NCBI GenBank assembly: GCA_963682055.1
Contig: OY821740.1
Coordinates: 34,120,795 to 34,184,794 of the forward strand
DNA length: 64,000 nucleotides
Direction: 5' to 3'
Origin: Primula veris
Lineage: Eukaryota > Streptophyta > Magnoliopsida > Ericales > Primulaceae
Part shown: positions 50,166-64,000 of the stretch, piece after piece
How positions within the stretch are numbered: position 1 is the first letter of the stretch
Layout of the letters: every line of letters starts with the position of its first letter
The notes under the pieces: generated by a model
What the model was told of the DNA's origin: nothing
The model's input: the letters and a program-made list of their open reading frames with translations, nothing else
Database searches by the model: none
Translations under genes and position numbers: made by a program

Positions 50166-51270
50166 TAAAAGCTTTTAATTAGATTCGATCTCATTCTTAA
50201 TTTTCATTAATACACTCTTAAAACATACTTGGTTTTGGTAACTTACATAAAATCTTTTATGTTAGGAAGATTATATAATAGTGCATTGTTTTTACTGTTC
50301 ATATTTGATCAGTCCCATTTTGTACACTTGACTTAGAAAATTAGATAATGCACAAGACTTCTTATGGCAAATTCTCAAATCCCCAAACATCACATTTCTT
50401 TCTACTTTTAATAAGAAAAAGATACAAGTCGTTTTCATTCACACCTCCCATAAATTTGACCTTAAGCATAAAAAATTGGATGTATAATATCAATGCTCCC
50501 CATAGTTCGACAATCATTATGGTCATTTTATTTTAAATCTAAACACTAATGGTGCCCAAATTATAGAAAACAGATTGGTTTGGTTAAGTACATGAAATAT
50601 AAGTGGAGACTGTATTAGTTTGAAAATTGTAATAATTAATTTTACGACATGCATTTTGTCTGTATTTACTGTCACTCTCATATTTTTATCACCCGTACTC
50701 ACTATTTCGCCCCTGATCAAAGACTAAAATTTACGATAGATTTGAGTCATCCTCCTCTTTTGTATTTTTTTTCTAGGTTTGAAATCATTATTATTTTCTT
50801 TGTTATTTCCGCTCCCGTTTATCCTAGAATCTAATGTTTCAAACCAATTAGATTTTTAGGTTTTATTTTTATTTTTATTTAATAGTTATCAATAGAGTTA
50901 AACAATATGTGTTACGTTTTAACTTTTAATTGACTTCACACACTAAAATATGATTGAAAGTGTAAGATTTATTGTTATACTTAGTATTCCTTAGAAAACG
51001 ATAGGGATCATTTCTATAATTAACCGGTCCCCATAGTCAGATGTGTATTGGATTCACATAAAAATGATCATTTTTGGCAGAGTCTCCATTGGACAAAAAA
51101 GGGTTGAGTGACCACCATTTTTTTAATACTCCAATATTATTATTATTATTATTTATAATCCAACTAGCGGTTAATTTATTTCCCACCGGTATACATATAC
51201 ATAAACTGATAAACAATAATCCTGTAAATAAATAATTAGCTTAACCACGAAGCTCACCCAAAACAATCCT
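50166..51270. other. kinase gene 5' flank
   Basis: AT-rich, no gene supported. It presumably contains the promoter of the kinase; I recognise no specific site. Confidence 0.4.
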
Positions 51271-51293
51271 AGAGAGAGAGAGAGAGAGAGAGA
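51271..51293 (+). repeat. GA repeat in kinase leader
   Basis: GA dinucleotide run ending three bases before the kinase ATG. Confidence 0.85.
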
Positions 51294-51295
51294 AA

Positions 51296-52692
51296 ATGTC
51301 GAAGATGAAGCATCTCCTCCGTAAGCTCCACATCGGCGGAGAACATTCTCCGCCGCACCACCACCTCTCTCCTCCACCCCCTCCGACCCCTCCTCCGCCG
51401 GAGGAATCTTCCTCCGGCACGGCGACGGTGGACGATTTCAACTTCTTAGAAGAGGAGTTTCAGGTACAGCTGGCGCTGGCGATAAGCGCCTCGGATACGG
51501 ACGGTAGTGGAGACGCGGAGACTGCTCAGATCAAGGCTGCTAAACAGATTAGCCTCGGGAGGAACCCTGTCGTTGGGCCTATCGAGTCGCTTTCGCTGAG
51601 TTATTGGGTAATTTTGCAATTATTCCCTTTTTGGTGACTGGGCTGTAAATTGTGAGATCAAACCATAGTTAGACTGTTAAGAAATTATGTATGTATGGAT
51701 TTAATATGCATTTTGATTAAATATACAATACTTGTTTTTTTTTCTTCCGGGTAAGTTACAATACATAGTCTAGTTCTTATCGAGGGGCTTATCGAGTCAC
51801 TTTTGCTAAGTTATTAGGTGATTTCGCAATTACTCCCTTTTTCGTGACTCGTTTTGGTTTAGTTCCTGTGCAATTGTTTCGGGTATTAGGATTGATCAAA
51901 CTTAGCAACTTACTAAACTGAGTCTATTTGTGACTTTCGCTAAGTTATTGGGTGATTTTACAATTACTCCCTTTTTCGTGACTCGTTTTGGTTTAAATAT
52001 TCTTTTGCATTTGTTTCGATATTAGAATTGATCAAGCTTACTGAAACTGAGTCTATTTGTGACTGAAATTATTAATTATATCACCTTCGTTAAGTTATTA
52101 GGTGATTTTTGCAATTACTCCCTTTTTCGTGACTCGTTTTGGTTTAATCCTTCTGGATTTGTTCCGTTATTAGGATCGATCAAACTTACTAAACTGAGTC
52201 TATTTGTGATTGGAATTATATATACACACACACACGCTGTAATGACTTATCGAGTCACTTTCACTAAGTTATTGGGTGGTTTTGCAATTACTCCCTTTTC
52301 GTGACTGGGCTGTAAATTGTGAGATCAAACTATAGTTAGACTATTAAAAAATTATTATGTATGGCTTAAATCTGCATTTTGATTGAACATACAATACATG
52401 GTCTAGTTCTTATCCAGGCGCCTATCGAGTCACTTTTGCTAAGTTATTGGATGATTTTGCAATTACTCCCTTTTTTGGTGACTCGTTTTGGACAGATCAA
52501 ACTATAGTTAGTTAGACTTCTAATATATTATATATGTATGGATTTAGCCTGCATTTTTATTAAACATCGATTGCATGGTCCAGTTCTTATTAATTCTTCT
52601 GCATTTGTTTTGTTATTAGGATTGATCAAACTTACTAAACTATGATCAAAATAAAAATAAAAACTTACTAAACTGAGTCTGCTTGTGATTGG

Positions 52693-52770
<78 letters not shown>

Positions 52771-55700
52771 TGTAATAAGAAATCACCCAACAACTAACCG
52801 AGTCTCTTTCGCTGGGTTATTGGGTGATTTTGTTATTACTCCCTTTTTGGTTTTATTCTTTTGCATTTGTTACGTTATTAGGATCGATCAAACTTACTAA
52901 ACTGAGTTTATTTGTGATTGAAATTATATATATACACTGTAATAGCAAATCGCTCAATAACTTATTGAGTCACTTACGCTAAGTTATTGGGTAATTTTGC
53001 AATTACTCTCTTTTTGGTGACTTGTTTTGGTTTAAGTCTTCTGCATTTGTTTTGTTATTAGGATTGACCAAACTTACTAAACTGAATCTTTTTGTAATTG
53101 GAATTATATATATACACACTGTAATAGCAAATCATCCAATAGCTTATCGAGTCACTTTCTCTAAGTTATTGGGTGATTTTGCAATTATTCCCTTTTTGGT
53201 GACTTGTTTTGGTTTAATTCTTCTGCATTTGTTTCGTTATTAGGATCGACCAAACTTACTAAACTGAATCTTTTTGTAATTGGAATTATATATATACACA
53301 CTGTAATAGCAAATCATCCAATAGCTTATCGAGTCACTTTCTCTAAGTTATTGGGTGATTTTGCAATTATTCCCTTTTTGGTGACTTGTTTTGGTTTAAT
53401 TCTTCTGCATTTGTTTCGTTATTAGGATCGATCAAACTTACTAAACTGACTCTATTTGTGAACTGTGATGGGAATTATATATATTTACTGTAATAACAAA
53501 TCACTCAACAACTTATTGAGTCACTTTCGCTAAGTTATTGGGTGATTTTGCAATGACTCCCTTTTTGGTGACTCGTTTTGGTTTAGTTTGTGCGTTTGTT
53601 TGAACTTGATCATCACTCTTGTTGCTGTTTCGTCATTACTTATTTGGATTGATCAACCCTAGTTAAGTCTCACGGAATTATTATGTATCCAGTTAGTCTA
53701 CTTGTGCTCGGAACTATATACCTTTTTGTTTTAGTTTTGGTAGATTTTGCTTATTTGTTAAAATAGTCTGCATTTTGATTGCACATTACATGTATATAAT
53801 ATAATTTGATTGGGATTTTTCGCTACGAGGCTGTGAATTGTGAGGTCAAACTACAGCTAGATTAGCACGGCATTATGTATGTATGAATTGAGACATAATC
53901 TAATTTAGTCAAGATTTAATTTATACAGTTTTTGGTTGGATTTGATCTGCATTTTGATTAAACATCCAATACATGGTCTAGTTCTTATTAGTTCTTATTT
54001 ATTGTAACTGAGTTTTGTTGAGATTGTTCTAGATTTGTTTAAGTTTATTGGAAACATTTTGCTAACTCTTAGTCATGGATTGAAACATAATCTGGTCTAG
54101 TTTAGATATAATCTATACTTGTGTTTTTGTTGACTTTCATTTTATTTGGATTGATTAGAAAATAGTCTTAGCTTTTGACGGGTTGGACCGTTCTCGGGTC
54201 TCATGAAACCAATTGTGTATGTGTGAGCGCAGTTGTATGTTTTTTTAGTTTATAATTTATTTTACACGTAGTTTTTGGTTGAATTTGATCTGCATGTTGA
54301 TTAAACTCCATCACATGGTCTAGTACTTGTTAGTTCTTGCTTAGCATAACCGAGTTTTGTTGAATTTGCTTCTCCATTTGTTTTACTTGATTGGGAGGAA
54401 TTTCAGTATATTACTTAGTCACTGCTCGGACCCTAGCCATGTCTTACTAAATTATGTATTTATGAATTCAGATATAAGATGATTTAGTCTAGATATAAAT
54501 ATAATCCATACTTAATTTATATGTGGCACTGTAGAATTTGATCTGCATTTTGATCATTTTAATTTGCATACAGATTACATGAATACATGCCTAACTTGAT
54601 TGAAGATTTTAGTATAGGTTGTACTTGTGACCAACAAATCCCTAGCTGAGACTCTTTCTCTCTCTCAACAGTACTGGTATTTGATCACTGTTTTGATTTA
54701 AAATAGATATGGTTCACACTGTTTGATCTGAATACTGATTTTACCCTGATTACATGTTCTAATTTGATTGAAAATTCACAGTAGGTTGTGACTAACAACC
54801 AATTCAAGGTTCCTACCTCTATCATACAGGGTATTGTTTGAAAGAACCAATATTAGTTGGAGTCCTTTAAAGCATACCGTTAGAAACTTAGAACCCTATG
54901 TTTTTGAAAGAACCAATATTGATCCGAAAATTTCAGGAAAGTATTGTTTGGCTTTGACCCACATAGTTTTTGGATTCTGATTTTATGCAAGTAAGCTGAC
55001 CTATTTTGAGGGTAAAAACTAAAAACAATAGTTTTATATAGCTTATCATTTTAACTCTTTTCCGTGGAAACTCTACTTTTAAGTTGACCAATCAAAATAT
55101 GTAATTGGAAACATTTGCACCATATGTATAAATGTAGCTTTTATTATTGTGATCTACAATTTTGTAATTATTATTTAAAATTAAGGACACCATGTAAGTT
55201 ACAATTTGGTGCAAGTAATACTGTGAAACTATGGGTTCTAAGTTTGTTTGTTTTGAAACTATGATGATCATTTTATAATAAATGATAAAGTTGGAGGGCC
55301 AATTGAGCTTTTTCAAATTCACATACATATTTAATTTTAATTCTCAATATATTGTTACAATTTAAAATAGAAATAACAGGTTGGAACTGTTTTCAAACTA
55401 TCAGGGGCCAATTTTATAATTACCAAATGAATGGAGTAGTGGTGGTATGGCATGTAATTAAAGAGGTTTAACGGGGGAATTTCAGTAAAATAGCATTTTT
55501 ATCCCAAAAGTTGACAGAAGGGACAAACGTGACGAGTAGTGGTAGTATAGAAACTAAATTAAAGAAGTATTGTATAAAATTGTAATAAGTGGTTAATATA
55601 GGATACAAACTGCAAAAAAACTTTTTAAATTTGGCCTTTTCATGTGGTGGTGTCCTTGTCATGTTCTGTTTGAGTATTAACTACAATTGTTTTGCAAGTT

Positions 55701-58700
55701 TGCACCAATTTGTTTATTAGAATTTTCTTTCATAACAGTCTTTTTGAAGGGGTCCTGTTCAGTTGTTAACTTGCATATTTGTTTTCTGCAGAGCTACAAC
55801 TTTGTAAATTATGACGATAAAGTGTTGGATGGATTTTATGATGTATATACTCCATCTAATCCAACTGTGCAAGGAGAGATGCCACTTCTTCAAGATCTTC
55901 AAGAAATTCCTAATTCAGATAATATCGAATTTGAAGTTGTTTCAGTAAATCGTGTCACTGATCCCAATCTTTGCCAGCTGGAGGAAATTGTATATGCCGC
56001 ATCTATGGAACACCGTGTTCTGGAAAATGGTCAAACAATTAATTGTTTGATCCAAAAGATTGCTGATCTTGTTGTTAATAGAATGAGTGGTCCTGTTAAT
56101 AATGCAGATGAAATGCTAAAGAGGTGGAATATCAGAAGCTATGAACTGAGGACTTCCTTAAACAGTATCGTTCTTCCCCTTGGTTGTATTGATGTCGGGC
56201 TTTCTCGTCACCGAGCACTGTTATTTAAGGTTGCTAGAACATACTCCCACTTAAGTATAATTAATTTACGGAATGAAATTTATAACAAATTCCTATAAAT
56301 CATGAATACCATGTGAAGTCCGTTAGTTCCGTAAATTGTTTGTGGCTTCTAGCTAGAGTAACAAAGGTGTGATTCATGCTACATAATTCACATAAGAGAA
56401 GTGTACATATCCTCAAAATTATATGTAGTGTTAGCCACTTTCCTGTCATATTCGGTGGTCAAGTAAATACTGCGTGTTTGGTGGGAAAAAAATCTGCTTT
56501 TTTCCATATGGTCTAGTTTCTCTCATTCTTCTTAAGCTGTATTTTACCATCTAATTTTGACCTGTTAGGTACTTGCGGATAGGATCAACCTTCCATGTAT
56601 GCTCGTCAAAGGAAGCTACTATACTGGCACTGATGAAGGAGCTGTCAACTTGATAAAATTTGACAGCGGAAGGTATTGATTTGTTTTTTTTATCGAGGAG
56701 CGCTTTATAATCTCTGTAAGAAGTTTAATTACCATGTTTGGTCTATAGATGCGTGCATTCTAATGACATATATCTCTTTACAAGTCTGTATATGTTATTG
56801 AGGTCAATTCAAAAGACTAAATGCTGTTATGCGGCTTGTTTCTTTTTCTTTGATATAGCTCGCCATGTCTTATGTATGCTATATGTTCATCAGTGCAGAA
56901 AAAAGGTTAACTTTATGTTTTGATTGATTTACTAATATTACATAGGATTATATTATGGATTTCCCATACCATGTAAACATATTATGTCTGATGGACAGAG
57001 TGACCTTGTGGATCGTTTTTCACTTATTTTGAGAAGAATGATATTAAGGCACTATTGGTATAAGTTCATATACAATGAAGTATTTTAAATGCATTTATTT
57101 CTCTGTCTTAATTGACACCAGATATTGTGGATAGTATTGTACAAAACTTTGAAAAAGTGGTTGTGAAGCATTATTTATTGGCATGAATACGTGGAGAACA
57201 AAGTGTGTAAATTGCATCTTTTCTCTTGATGTCTAAGAAGATACCAAAGTAGACTGAATTGTAGTAAAAAAGTCATTTGGGTTTTGAAGACTACCACTTT
57301 CCCCAGGTTGTCCAAGCGTCAGTAAATTTCAGTGATGGCCATACACGAGCACTGTGCGTGCTAGCATAATTTGTTTTTTCAAAAAGTCATATTTGCTGCA
57401 CTTTTTAACTACAATCGGTTGAATACTACATTCAACTCTTCATTTTAGCTTGTTACACGGGTTACCTCCATAGGTTACCTGATGACTGTGATGTATTTTG
57501 CATTTATGTTTGTCTGGCTGTTTGATTACTGGTTGGGAATAGTAAAATGATGTGGGCATTGCACCTCTTTCCAAAACTTTCATGTCTATCAACTTTCCTC
57601 TCTGATGGTGTTAGTACCCTTCCCACCCCTCCTATAACTATGATTTTTCTTTAATCATGTTCCACTTCTTCTTTGTTACGGTTTAGAAACATTTCTTGTA
57701 CTTTATATAGATTTTGATAGGGAGGATGATTAAGCTATAAGGATACTTGCATTTTTCCATATCCTCATTGTTATAGATTGTCAGAGCTGAAACAACTTCT
57801 GGTTGGTTGTTTATTGATGCAGTGAATTCGTAATTGATCTTATGGGTGCTCCTGGCACATTGATTCCCGCGGAGCTGTCTAGTGATCATCTTCAGAATTC
57901 TGATTTAAATTCAAAAAACTGTTCAAATTACAGGGAAACTATTAAAGACCTATGTCCCGTACTTGTTGATGAAATTCAGGCAATGTCACTATTAGAGACT
58001 TCTGGTTCTTCTTTAGGAGAAGGATCTGGTGTTAAAGTTCAGTCTAAAATCCGAGCTAGGGACCTTTACAATGCAAATCAAACAGAAAAATTCGAGACTG
58101 ATTTTGGTAGCCTTTTCCCATCATTCAGTAGATCAAATGAAGGTCTGTCTAGTAATAATAGAACAACATCGGATGCGCAGAAATTGAAAGTCGACGATGT
58201 TACCAAATACGTGATAAGTGCTTCTGAAAATCCGCAATTCGCTCATAAGCTTCATGCTGTTTTGGTAGAGAATGGTTCATCAGAGTCTACAGATTTTCTT
58301 CTGGGAGCGAATCCTCATAATATTAAAGATATAGATAACAAGCTTGAAAAGGTAGAACCAGGTTATGATTTTACGAGCTCTAAACTGGTGTGTCTTTCTG
58401 ATACTACAAATGAGTCGTTTATGTTAGTCAACAATGAAAACAATAATCCTACTGTCGCGGATCGATCAGGGAAGTGTTTATCTCCCTCTGCAACTAAGTT
58501 AAACGATGGAGAATGTAAAGAAAACCTTATTGGTGGACTCTACTTTGAGGATAAAAAGGGCAAGGGAACTGATAATATTGAAAGTAAAAATAGCATTGCC
58601 TTGATTAACCCTTTACTTGGTGATGCTTCAAGCTGGGAAATTTCATGGGAGGAGCTTCAGATTGGAGAACGGATTGGACTAGGTAATAATTTATATCCCT

Positions 58701-60332
58701 TAGTAACTTAAGAACTGTTTTGATAGCTTTGATAGGATTTCATTTTCATATTGTGATTGGCACGAGATCTTTGTTCTTTTAAGACCATCGTGTTTGAATT
58801 GAACACGTCTGAAGATGATAGTTTCATATTGCTGATTATAATTTGCTAATTGGGACCTTTTACTATTTGGTTACGTTAAATGTTTGTGCCCTGGTTCAGA
58901 TAAGCTTGGGCTTTTATCAACCAGAATAGGGATGTTGTTAGATGATTGACATGTCAAATAAGTTTGCAGTTAGAAGGATTTTATGTCCTGCATGGTTATA
59001 TCTGATAGGGAAATTTTCTCTTGATCTCATTGATTACTGTATATTATATTTTCTCTAGTGATGTTCTTACCAGTTTCAGATTCAGTTGTAACCTCCCTTC
59101 TCTTTTCTTTTTTGTGGTAGCAATTTAATGTATGGAAATGGCGCATCTTTAGTGATACATCTTGGTGTTCAAATAAATTTTGCTTGGATGTGTGTTGGTG
59201 AACATGTTTGCTTTCTGATAGTCACACTCACACGGAACGACATCTAAAAAGAACTTTAATGTATCGGAATTTTAAATTTTTTATGTTGGTATATAGACTA
59301 TAGCATGAGTGCCTCTTCATAATAAAGCTGCAAATGCCATGGAAAATCTGCCAATTACCGTAAACCGCTCGTTTTAATTATCTTCCTTGCAGGTTCATAT
59401 GGCGAGGTTTACCATGCTGAATGGAATTCAACTGTGAGTTAAGTTTAACTTGATTATAAGTTATAACTTGTCTTCTGATTCATTCACATCTCTTTGTTTG
59501 CGACTAAATTTCTCATCTTTTTTAGACATTAAGCTGTAGGTAATATTATTGAGATGTCCTTATGACAGGAGGTTGCTGTAAAGAAGTTTATGGACCAAGA
59601 TATATCAGGCGATGCCCTTACTCAATTCAAATGCGAAGTAATAGATTATGCTACTCAATTTATTAAAATTTTAATTTCTTATCAGTATGAATTTTAACCC
59701 TACAGTTGCTTAATGCAGGTAGAAATCATGTTGAGATTGAGACATCCTAATCTTGTTCTTTTTATGGGAGCAGTCACTCGTCCACCGAATCTTTCTATAC
59801 TAACAGAGTATCTTCCAAGGTTAGTGGTGTTTTTTTTTCTTGTTTTAAGAGCTCATAGTCTTTAATGTGTTTAAACTTGCATTCTAATTTTCAAAATGTG
59901 AATTACTTATTTAGTTATTTGATTTATATGCAAGAGACTTGTTATCGTTCTTTTTCATGTAAAAATTCGCCAGTTGTCACCGCCAAAACAAAAAGGAAAA
60001 GTAATTATAGACTCAGTTGATTTTCAGTCTAGGATAACGCTGGACTTCATAGATAATATATAAATTCTAGTTCTCTTCCCTATAATTACTGAAAGAATCC
60101 AATTCCCAAAAACCCATCAAAATTATTATCTTCTCTCACCACATATCTTCCCAAGCCTAACCCCTTTCCAGTTCTCCTGCAACTTCATTGATTAGCACCA
60201 TATGTTTTAAAAAAATTAAAACCCGTTTATCAATATGTTGAGCTTTCAAATCAACCACCCAGCTTATGTCACAACAAAAATGGGTTAAATTTGAAAATTT
60301 CATGAGGAGTTTGAAGTTTGAACTATACATAC

Positions 60333-60363
<31 letters not shown>

Positions 60364-62235
60364 CAGGCAGACAGATATACACATATACATTTAACATACA
60401 TATACATACTATATATATAGAGAGAGAAATACATATATTGATATTTTGAAAGTAATGTTTTTTCTTCATTATCTTGGGATTTTAGTTTCTGGGTTGAAAA
60501 CCATACATCTCCTCAAATATGAGGGCAAGAGTCGCAATTTTATAATTACAAGGAAACCCAGCGGAATCTTATGCGGGATCACTGCCGGTACAATTAGACT
60601 TATTGGTTGGTTTTGTTATTCAAATTACATTTTGTTCTGATTTTGATGTTTCTTTCCAGGGGAAGTTTATTTAAGCTGCTGCATCGACCAAATAATCATC
60701 TAAATGAGAAGAGGCGACTGCGGATGGCTATTGATGTGGTATGAGTTGGGGAATATACATAAATATATATTTTTTATTAATTTTTTTACTGTAGCTTTAT
60801 GCTTAATTTCCTGCAGGCCAAAGGAATGAATTACCTTCACACGAGTCATCCAACTATCGTGCATCGAGATCTGAAGACTCCTAACCTTCTCGTAGATAAA
60901 AATTGGGTGGTTAAGGTATGTGTGCTGTTTTTCTTGACCTTCGAATTGGTACCTTAATTTGTACTAATTTCTCTAAATACATACTTATAATGATCATGCC
61001 ATCTTTGCACTAAATTGGAAATACGATTTTTACTGGGACTAAATTTATCTTTAAAGATCAACATTTCATGGTTATTTAAGTTTTGATGCAACCATAACCG
61101 TGTTGCTGTCTTTATAGGTGTGTGATTTTGGCCTGTCTCGCTTGAAACACCATGCCTTCCTATCTTCAAAGTCAGCAGCTGGAACGGTACTTTTCTAAAT
61201 TGAGCTAATCTCTCTTTTTTCTTTCTTCCTAATATCTAAGAGTGTGATCTCTGTGGGTTGGTGGACGTGGATAGAGAACTCTTATTTTTCACAAAACTCC
61301 TTTAAAAACTGGGTACAAATTCCCTGTTCGTTGTGTGGGGACAGAGAGCTCTTAATTTTCACTAATATCCTTTGTGACAAATGTTATGGTGTGTGCTCTG
61401 TATGGGTTGGCGGGTGGCATGTTAGATTATTTGTTGTCTATTCTCTCTTATGCTTTTCTTGGTACCTATATCACTGAAAACCCTGTTGCTTTGCAGCCTG
61501 AATGGATGGCACCAGAAGTCTTGAGGAATGAACAATCCAACGAGAAGTTAGTGAATATTTTAATTTCTCAGCCTACCGTCTACACCAGCAGTGACCATAA
61601 TTATTTTTACTCAGATTAATGATGTTGGCTTTGGTTACAGATCTGATGTGTACAGTTTTGGGGTGATATTGTGGGAATTAGCAACTTTACGTGTGCCGTG
61701 GGGTGGAATGAACTCAATGCAGGTTATTGGAGCCGTTGGATTTCAAGACAGGCATTTGGAAATTACCGATGACATTGATCCGACAGTTGGGGAGATAATA
61801 CTCCAGTGTTGGCATCCGTATGTTCCAGTTGTTCTTTTTCTTCTCCAGTTATTCTCTTTCTAATAATTGAAAACGATTTATAGTTCCATATTTGCATATA
61901 CTGTATGATTTTTTTTCCTTTCAATTTCCAAAGGCATCACAAGTTTCTGTTCTGTGGGATTTTTTTTCCCACTTTTTTCATGTTTGGGAGTTTGTTTCCT
62001 TGCACGATTTGATCAACTATCCCACATAGAATAGAATAGAGGCCTTTGGCACGTTGACTGCTAAGCAGATTAAAAATCCTTTTTTTTTTCTTTCTAATTT
62101 AACGACTTTCACGTGTTTCTCTTCTGCAGCAAGCCACAAATGCGACCCTCTTTTGGTGATCTTATCAAGAGCCTTAGACGTTTACAGCGCCTTCAACGTC
62201 CAGTAGCTCAGATAACCAACCCTCGGTCAGGATAA
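51296..62235 (+). CDS. Raf-like MAPKKK, SIS8/EDR1 family
   Basis: Thirteen exons: 51296-51607, 55792-56229, 56569-56672, 57823-58682, 59393-59433, 59569-59637, 59719-59819, 60660-60738, 60817-60915, 61118-61186, 61497-61546, 61641-61817, 62130-62235; 2,505 nt, 834 aa, every junction in phase. The start [15 protein letters not shown] and the following LALAISASD, then RHRALLFK and [11 protein letters not shown], are hallmarks of the EDR1-type N-terminal domain, closest in memory to Arabidopsis SIS8/MAPKKK-delta proteins (about 1,030 aa), so the middle linker is shorter here. The C-terminal kinase is complete: glycine loop (569-577), VAVKKF Lys590, Glu608, HRDLKTPN (684-691, Asp686), DFG Asp704 and GTPEWMAPE. 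Such kinases act in sugar, stress, ethylene and defence signalling; the substrate is not predictable. Residues 25-35 are Pro-rich. Confidence 0.92.
51783..53560 (+). repeat. ten copies of the exon-1/intron-1 junction in intron 1
   Basis: The end of exon 1 and start of intron 1 (TATCGAGTC, TTTCGCTGAGTTATTGG then gtaattttgcaatt) recurs in direct orientation with junctions near 51817, 51951, 52101, 52267, 52443, 52815, 52984, 53162, 53344 and 53534. Each is followed by CCCTTTTT, GTGACTCGTTTTGG, GGATTGATCAAACTTACT and ATTATATATA words. Later copies are spaced by about 182 bp, and 53142 versus 53324 are almost identical. Most copies keep a GT after TTATTGG. Confidence 0.9.
52695..52769 (+). repeat. 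AT microsatellite in kinase intron 1
   Basis: About 37 AT dinucleotides, an expansion of the short ATATAT present in each repeat unit. Confidence 0.95.
60340..60430 (+). repeat. TA/GA microsatellite in kinase intron 7
   Basis: TATATA and GAGAGA runs alternate twice. Non-coding. Confidence 0.8.
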
Positions 62236-64000
62236 TCATGAAGTAGAGGGACTGTTTGGGCCAAAGAATGTGGATAAGAGTGGAGTATTTAGTTGCAGAG
62301 ATTTGTAGATGTGATTGAAACATGTATAGATTGATGGATTGGGAAGTGTTGGTTCTTTCAAAGGAAGGAGTCAACACAGCCAATTTGAAAAAAGAAAAAA
62401 GAGGTTATCCTCTAAATAAATTTGGTTGCGAAACTGCAGTGGGGTTACCTTCAGATTAGGTAATCTTTATCTGTTTCTCTTTTTTTTTGGGGTCGGGTGA
62501 TAATTGTTAAAAGGTAAATGAAAATGAAAGAAAAGGTTTAGGCAGTTATTGGAAAAGATGTAATACATGATTTTCTGTTTTGGCTATTTGGCAATTGTAA
62601 GTAGTGTGAAAACCAAATGCGTGGGAGTCTGTTTGAAGGAAAGGTTGATCTCCGGATGATGTTTGTTTGTAGAGAGGTCCATTTTGAAGCAAAAATTGGC
62701 TTCTTGATTGTGTAAAACGTGATCTCTTCAGACAGTCGAGAAAAGAGAGAGAAAGATTTACAATTTAATTTGAACCTTGCTTTTCTTTATGTGTGCTGTT
62801 GCATTTCTTCATGTGTGCTGTTAACGCTAATATTGTTATGCTGCTACTTGCTGCCACCTCAGATGTGCCTGCTTTCTTTTCTCCTCTTTTTCGTTTTCTC
62901 ATGACACTTTTTTGTGTCATGAAAAGTCTACCAACAGAATCAGACCGAGTCAAAATTTCTTCTTTAGATCCTCTTTTAGAGTAGGGAAAAAAAGGTTCCA
63001 AATGAGGCACACAAAGTCGATAGTCCATAGTGATGGTTGCTAGGCAATAAAGGTTGATTGTATGAAGCTAGAAGAAAGACGTGGTATAGTTTTTACTCGT
63101 GAGTTTCAGATGTGGGGCCTATCAACTGAAATTACTCCACAATGCAAATTTAGAAAATTAAGCAAGATATCTGTTCTTATCATCCGTTTACAAGAGTAAA
63201 TGGTACGAAAGAATGTTCATCAAAAGAGTTTGTGTGCTTTACTGTCATCTTCATTATTGGCTAACAACCACCCACAAAGGTCGATAAGTTGGTCAATTTG
63301 TATGGAGTCGGGTCGTTGTGAGTAAAGATATTTTCACTCCTACATTTTTTAGTGTTTTGGTAGTCACTCCTCACACAGTAAGCACAAGTGTATGGAGAAA
63401 AGTAAGAGGAGAACGTAGCACTATTCGGTCGTTATACCTTAAATTCAGGAAGTGGGAGTAAAAAACTGGCTGTCAAATGTGGAGGAAAAGAATTATCCTT
63501 TTTTTTTGAACTCTTACGTAGGTCTGAAATTGGAAGACTACATAATTCTCTTCAGAATCTTAAAATGATTATTTGCATATTAACAAAAATCTAGCACTTC
63601 ATTGAGCCTCTTCTGCCTGAGCACTGTTTTAATGTCAATTGTTTTCTGCCATCAGCTTTCTACTCAATTGTAAATTGTTTTCATGCGTTTTCGACTAACT
63701 TTTATTATGCTAAACTCTGTCTTCATCAATCTCACTTTTCGTGGTATTTAGGACGTTTCATTCTCTTCATAAGTCGCGTTGTCATTCCATTAGCTCAAAG
63801 AAATGTTTTAAGGTAGGAGTAGGTGCACAGATTTATCAAAATTATCTTATATGTATTTGCACCAAACAGATGCATATATCAAATTAATAGTTAAAACAAA
63901 AAATAAATAAACATTACAAAAATTGCTCAGAAGCCAAGCGTAACAAAAGTATTTCACTGAAGAGGCTACACAAAGTAAACTCTTCTTACATGTTAGCTTC
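62236..64000. other. kinase 3'UTR and downstream flank
   Basis: The first few hundred bases are likely kinase 3'UTR. Beyond that I see no coding or RNA gene, only AT-rich DNA; a CATGACAC/GTGTCATG short inverted repeat is at about 62899-62921. Confidence 0.4.

Noticed and set aside
52685..52900. Open frame of repeated Ile-Tyr
   Set aside because: Translation of the AT microsatellite in kinase intron 1.
53022..53425. Two near-identical 73-aa open frames
   Set aside because: They are the intron-1 tandem repeat read in one frame, not a protein repeat.

Overview
This window is nuclear DNA from a flowering plant, most likely a eudicot. It is AT-rich, its genes have many GT-AG introns, and it encodes a chloroplast-targeted sulfolipid enzyme, a LOB-domain factor, a plant ZIP metal transporter and an EDR1/SIS8-type Raf-like kinase. 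It also carries plant LTR retrotransposons, a TRIM, Stowaway-, hAT- and CACTA-like MITEs. I cannot name the species. All gene models were built by hand from splice sites, reading phase and remembered family patterns; no database search was run.

Layout. 123-4365 (+): complete seven-exon alpha/beta hydrolase. 6580-8944 (-): SQD1, UDP-sulfoquinovose synthase, with a predicted non-coding leader exon near 11452-11512 and a 2.5-kb 5'UTR intron that holds a MITE with a young TRIM nested in it. 14337-14868 (+): broken FAS1-domain gene. 15491-22436: Ty1/copia element with nearly identical LTRs but a ruined interior that contains a striking series of short hairpins sharing an 8-nt loop. 27117-30040 (+): LBD gene with repeats upstream and in its intron. 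32230-37563 (+): young, apparently intact Ty3/gypsy chromovirus. 43444-47917 (+): ZIP transporter with zinc-deficiency response elements upstream and decayed copies of its last exon downstream. 51296-62235 (+): complete 13-exon SIS8/EDR1-like MAPKKK whose first intron holds about ten copies of its own exon-1/intron-1 junction.

The genes do not form an operon or shared pathway. Two have promoters that fit their nutrient roles: SQD1 has two PHR1-type P1BS sites (phosphate starvation) and the ZIP gene has bZIP19/23-type ZDRE sites (zinc starvation). Local tandem duplication of non-coding DNA recurs around the LBD, ZIP and kinase genes.

The strongest candidate for something undescribed is the hairpin family in the copia element (17079-21858): about 24 stem-loops with loop consensus near CCWGTCGW and differing but self-complementary stems. 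Second is the multiplied 5' splice site in the kinase gene. No tRNA, rRNA or CRISPR array was seen.
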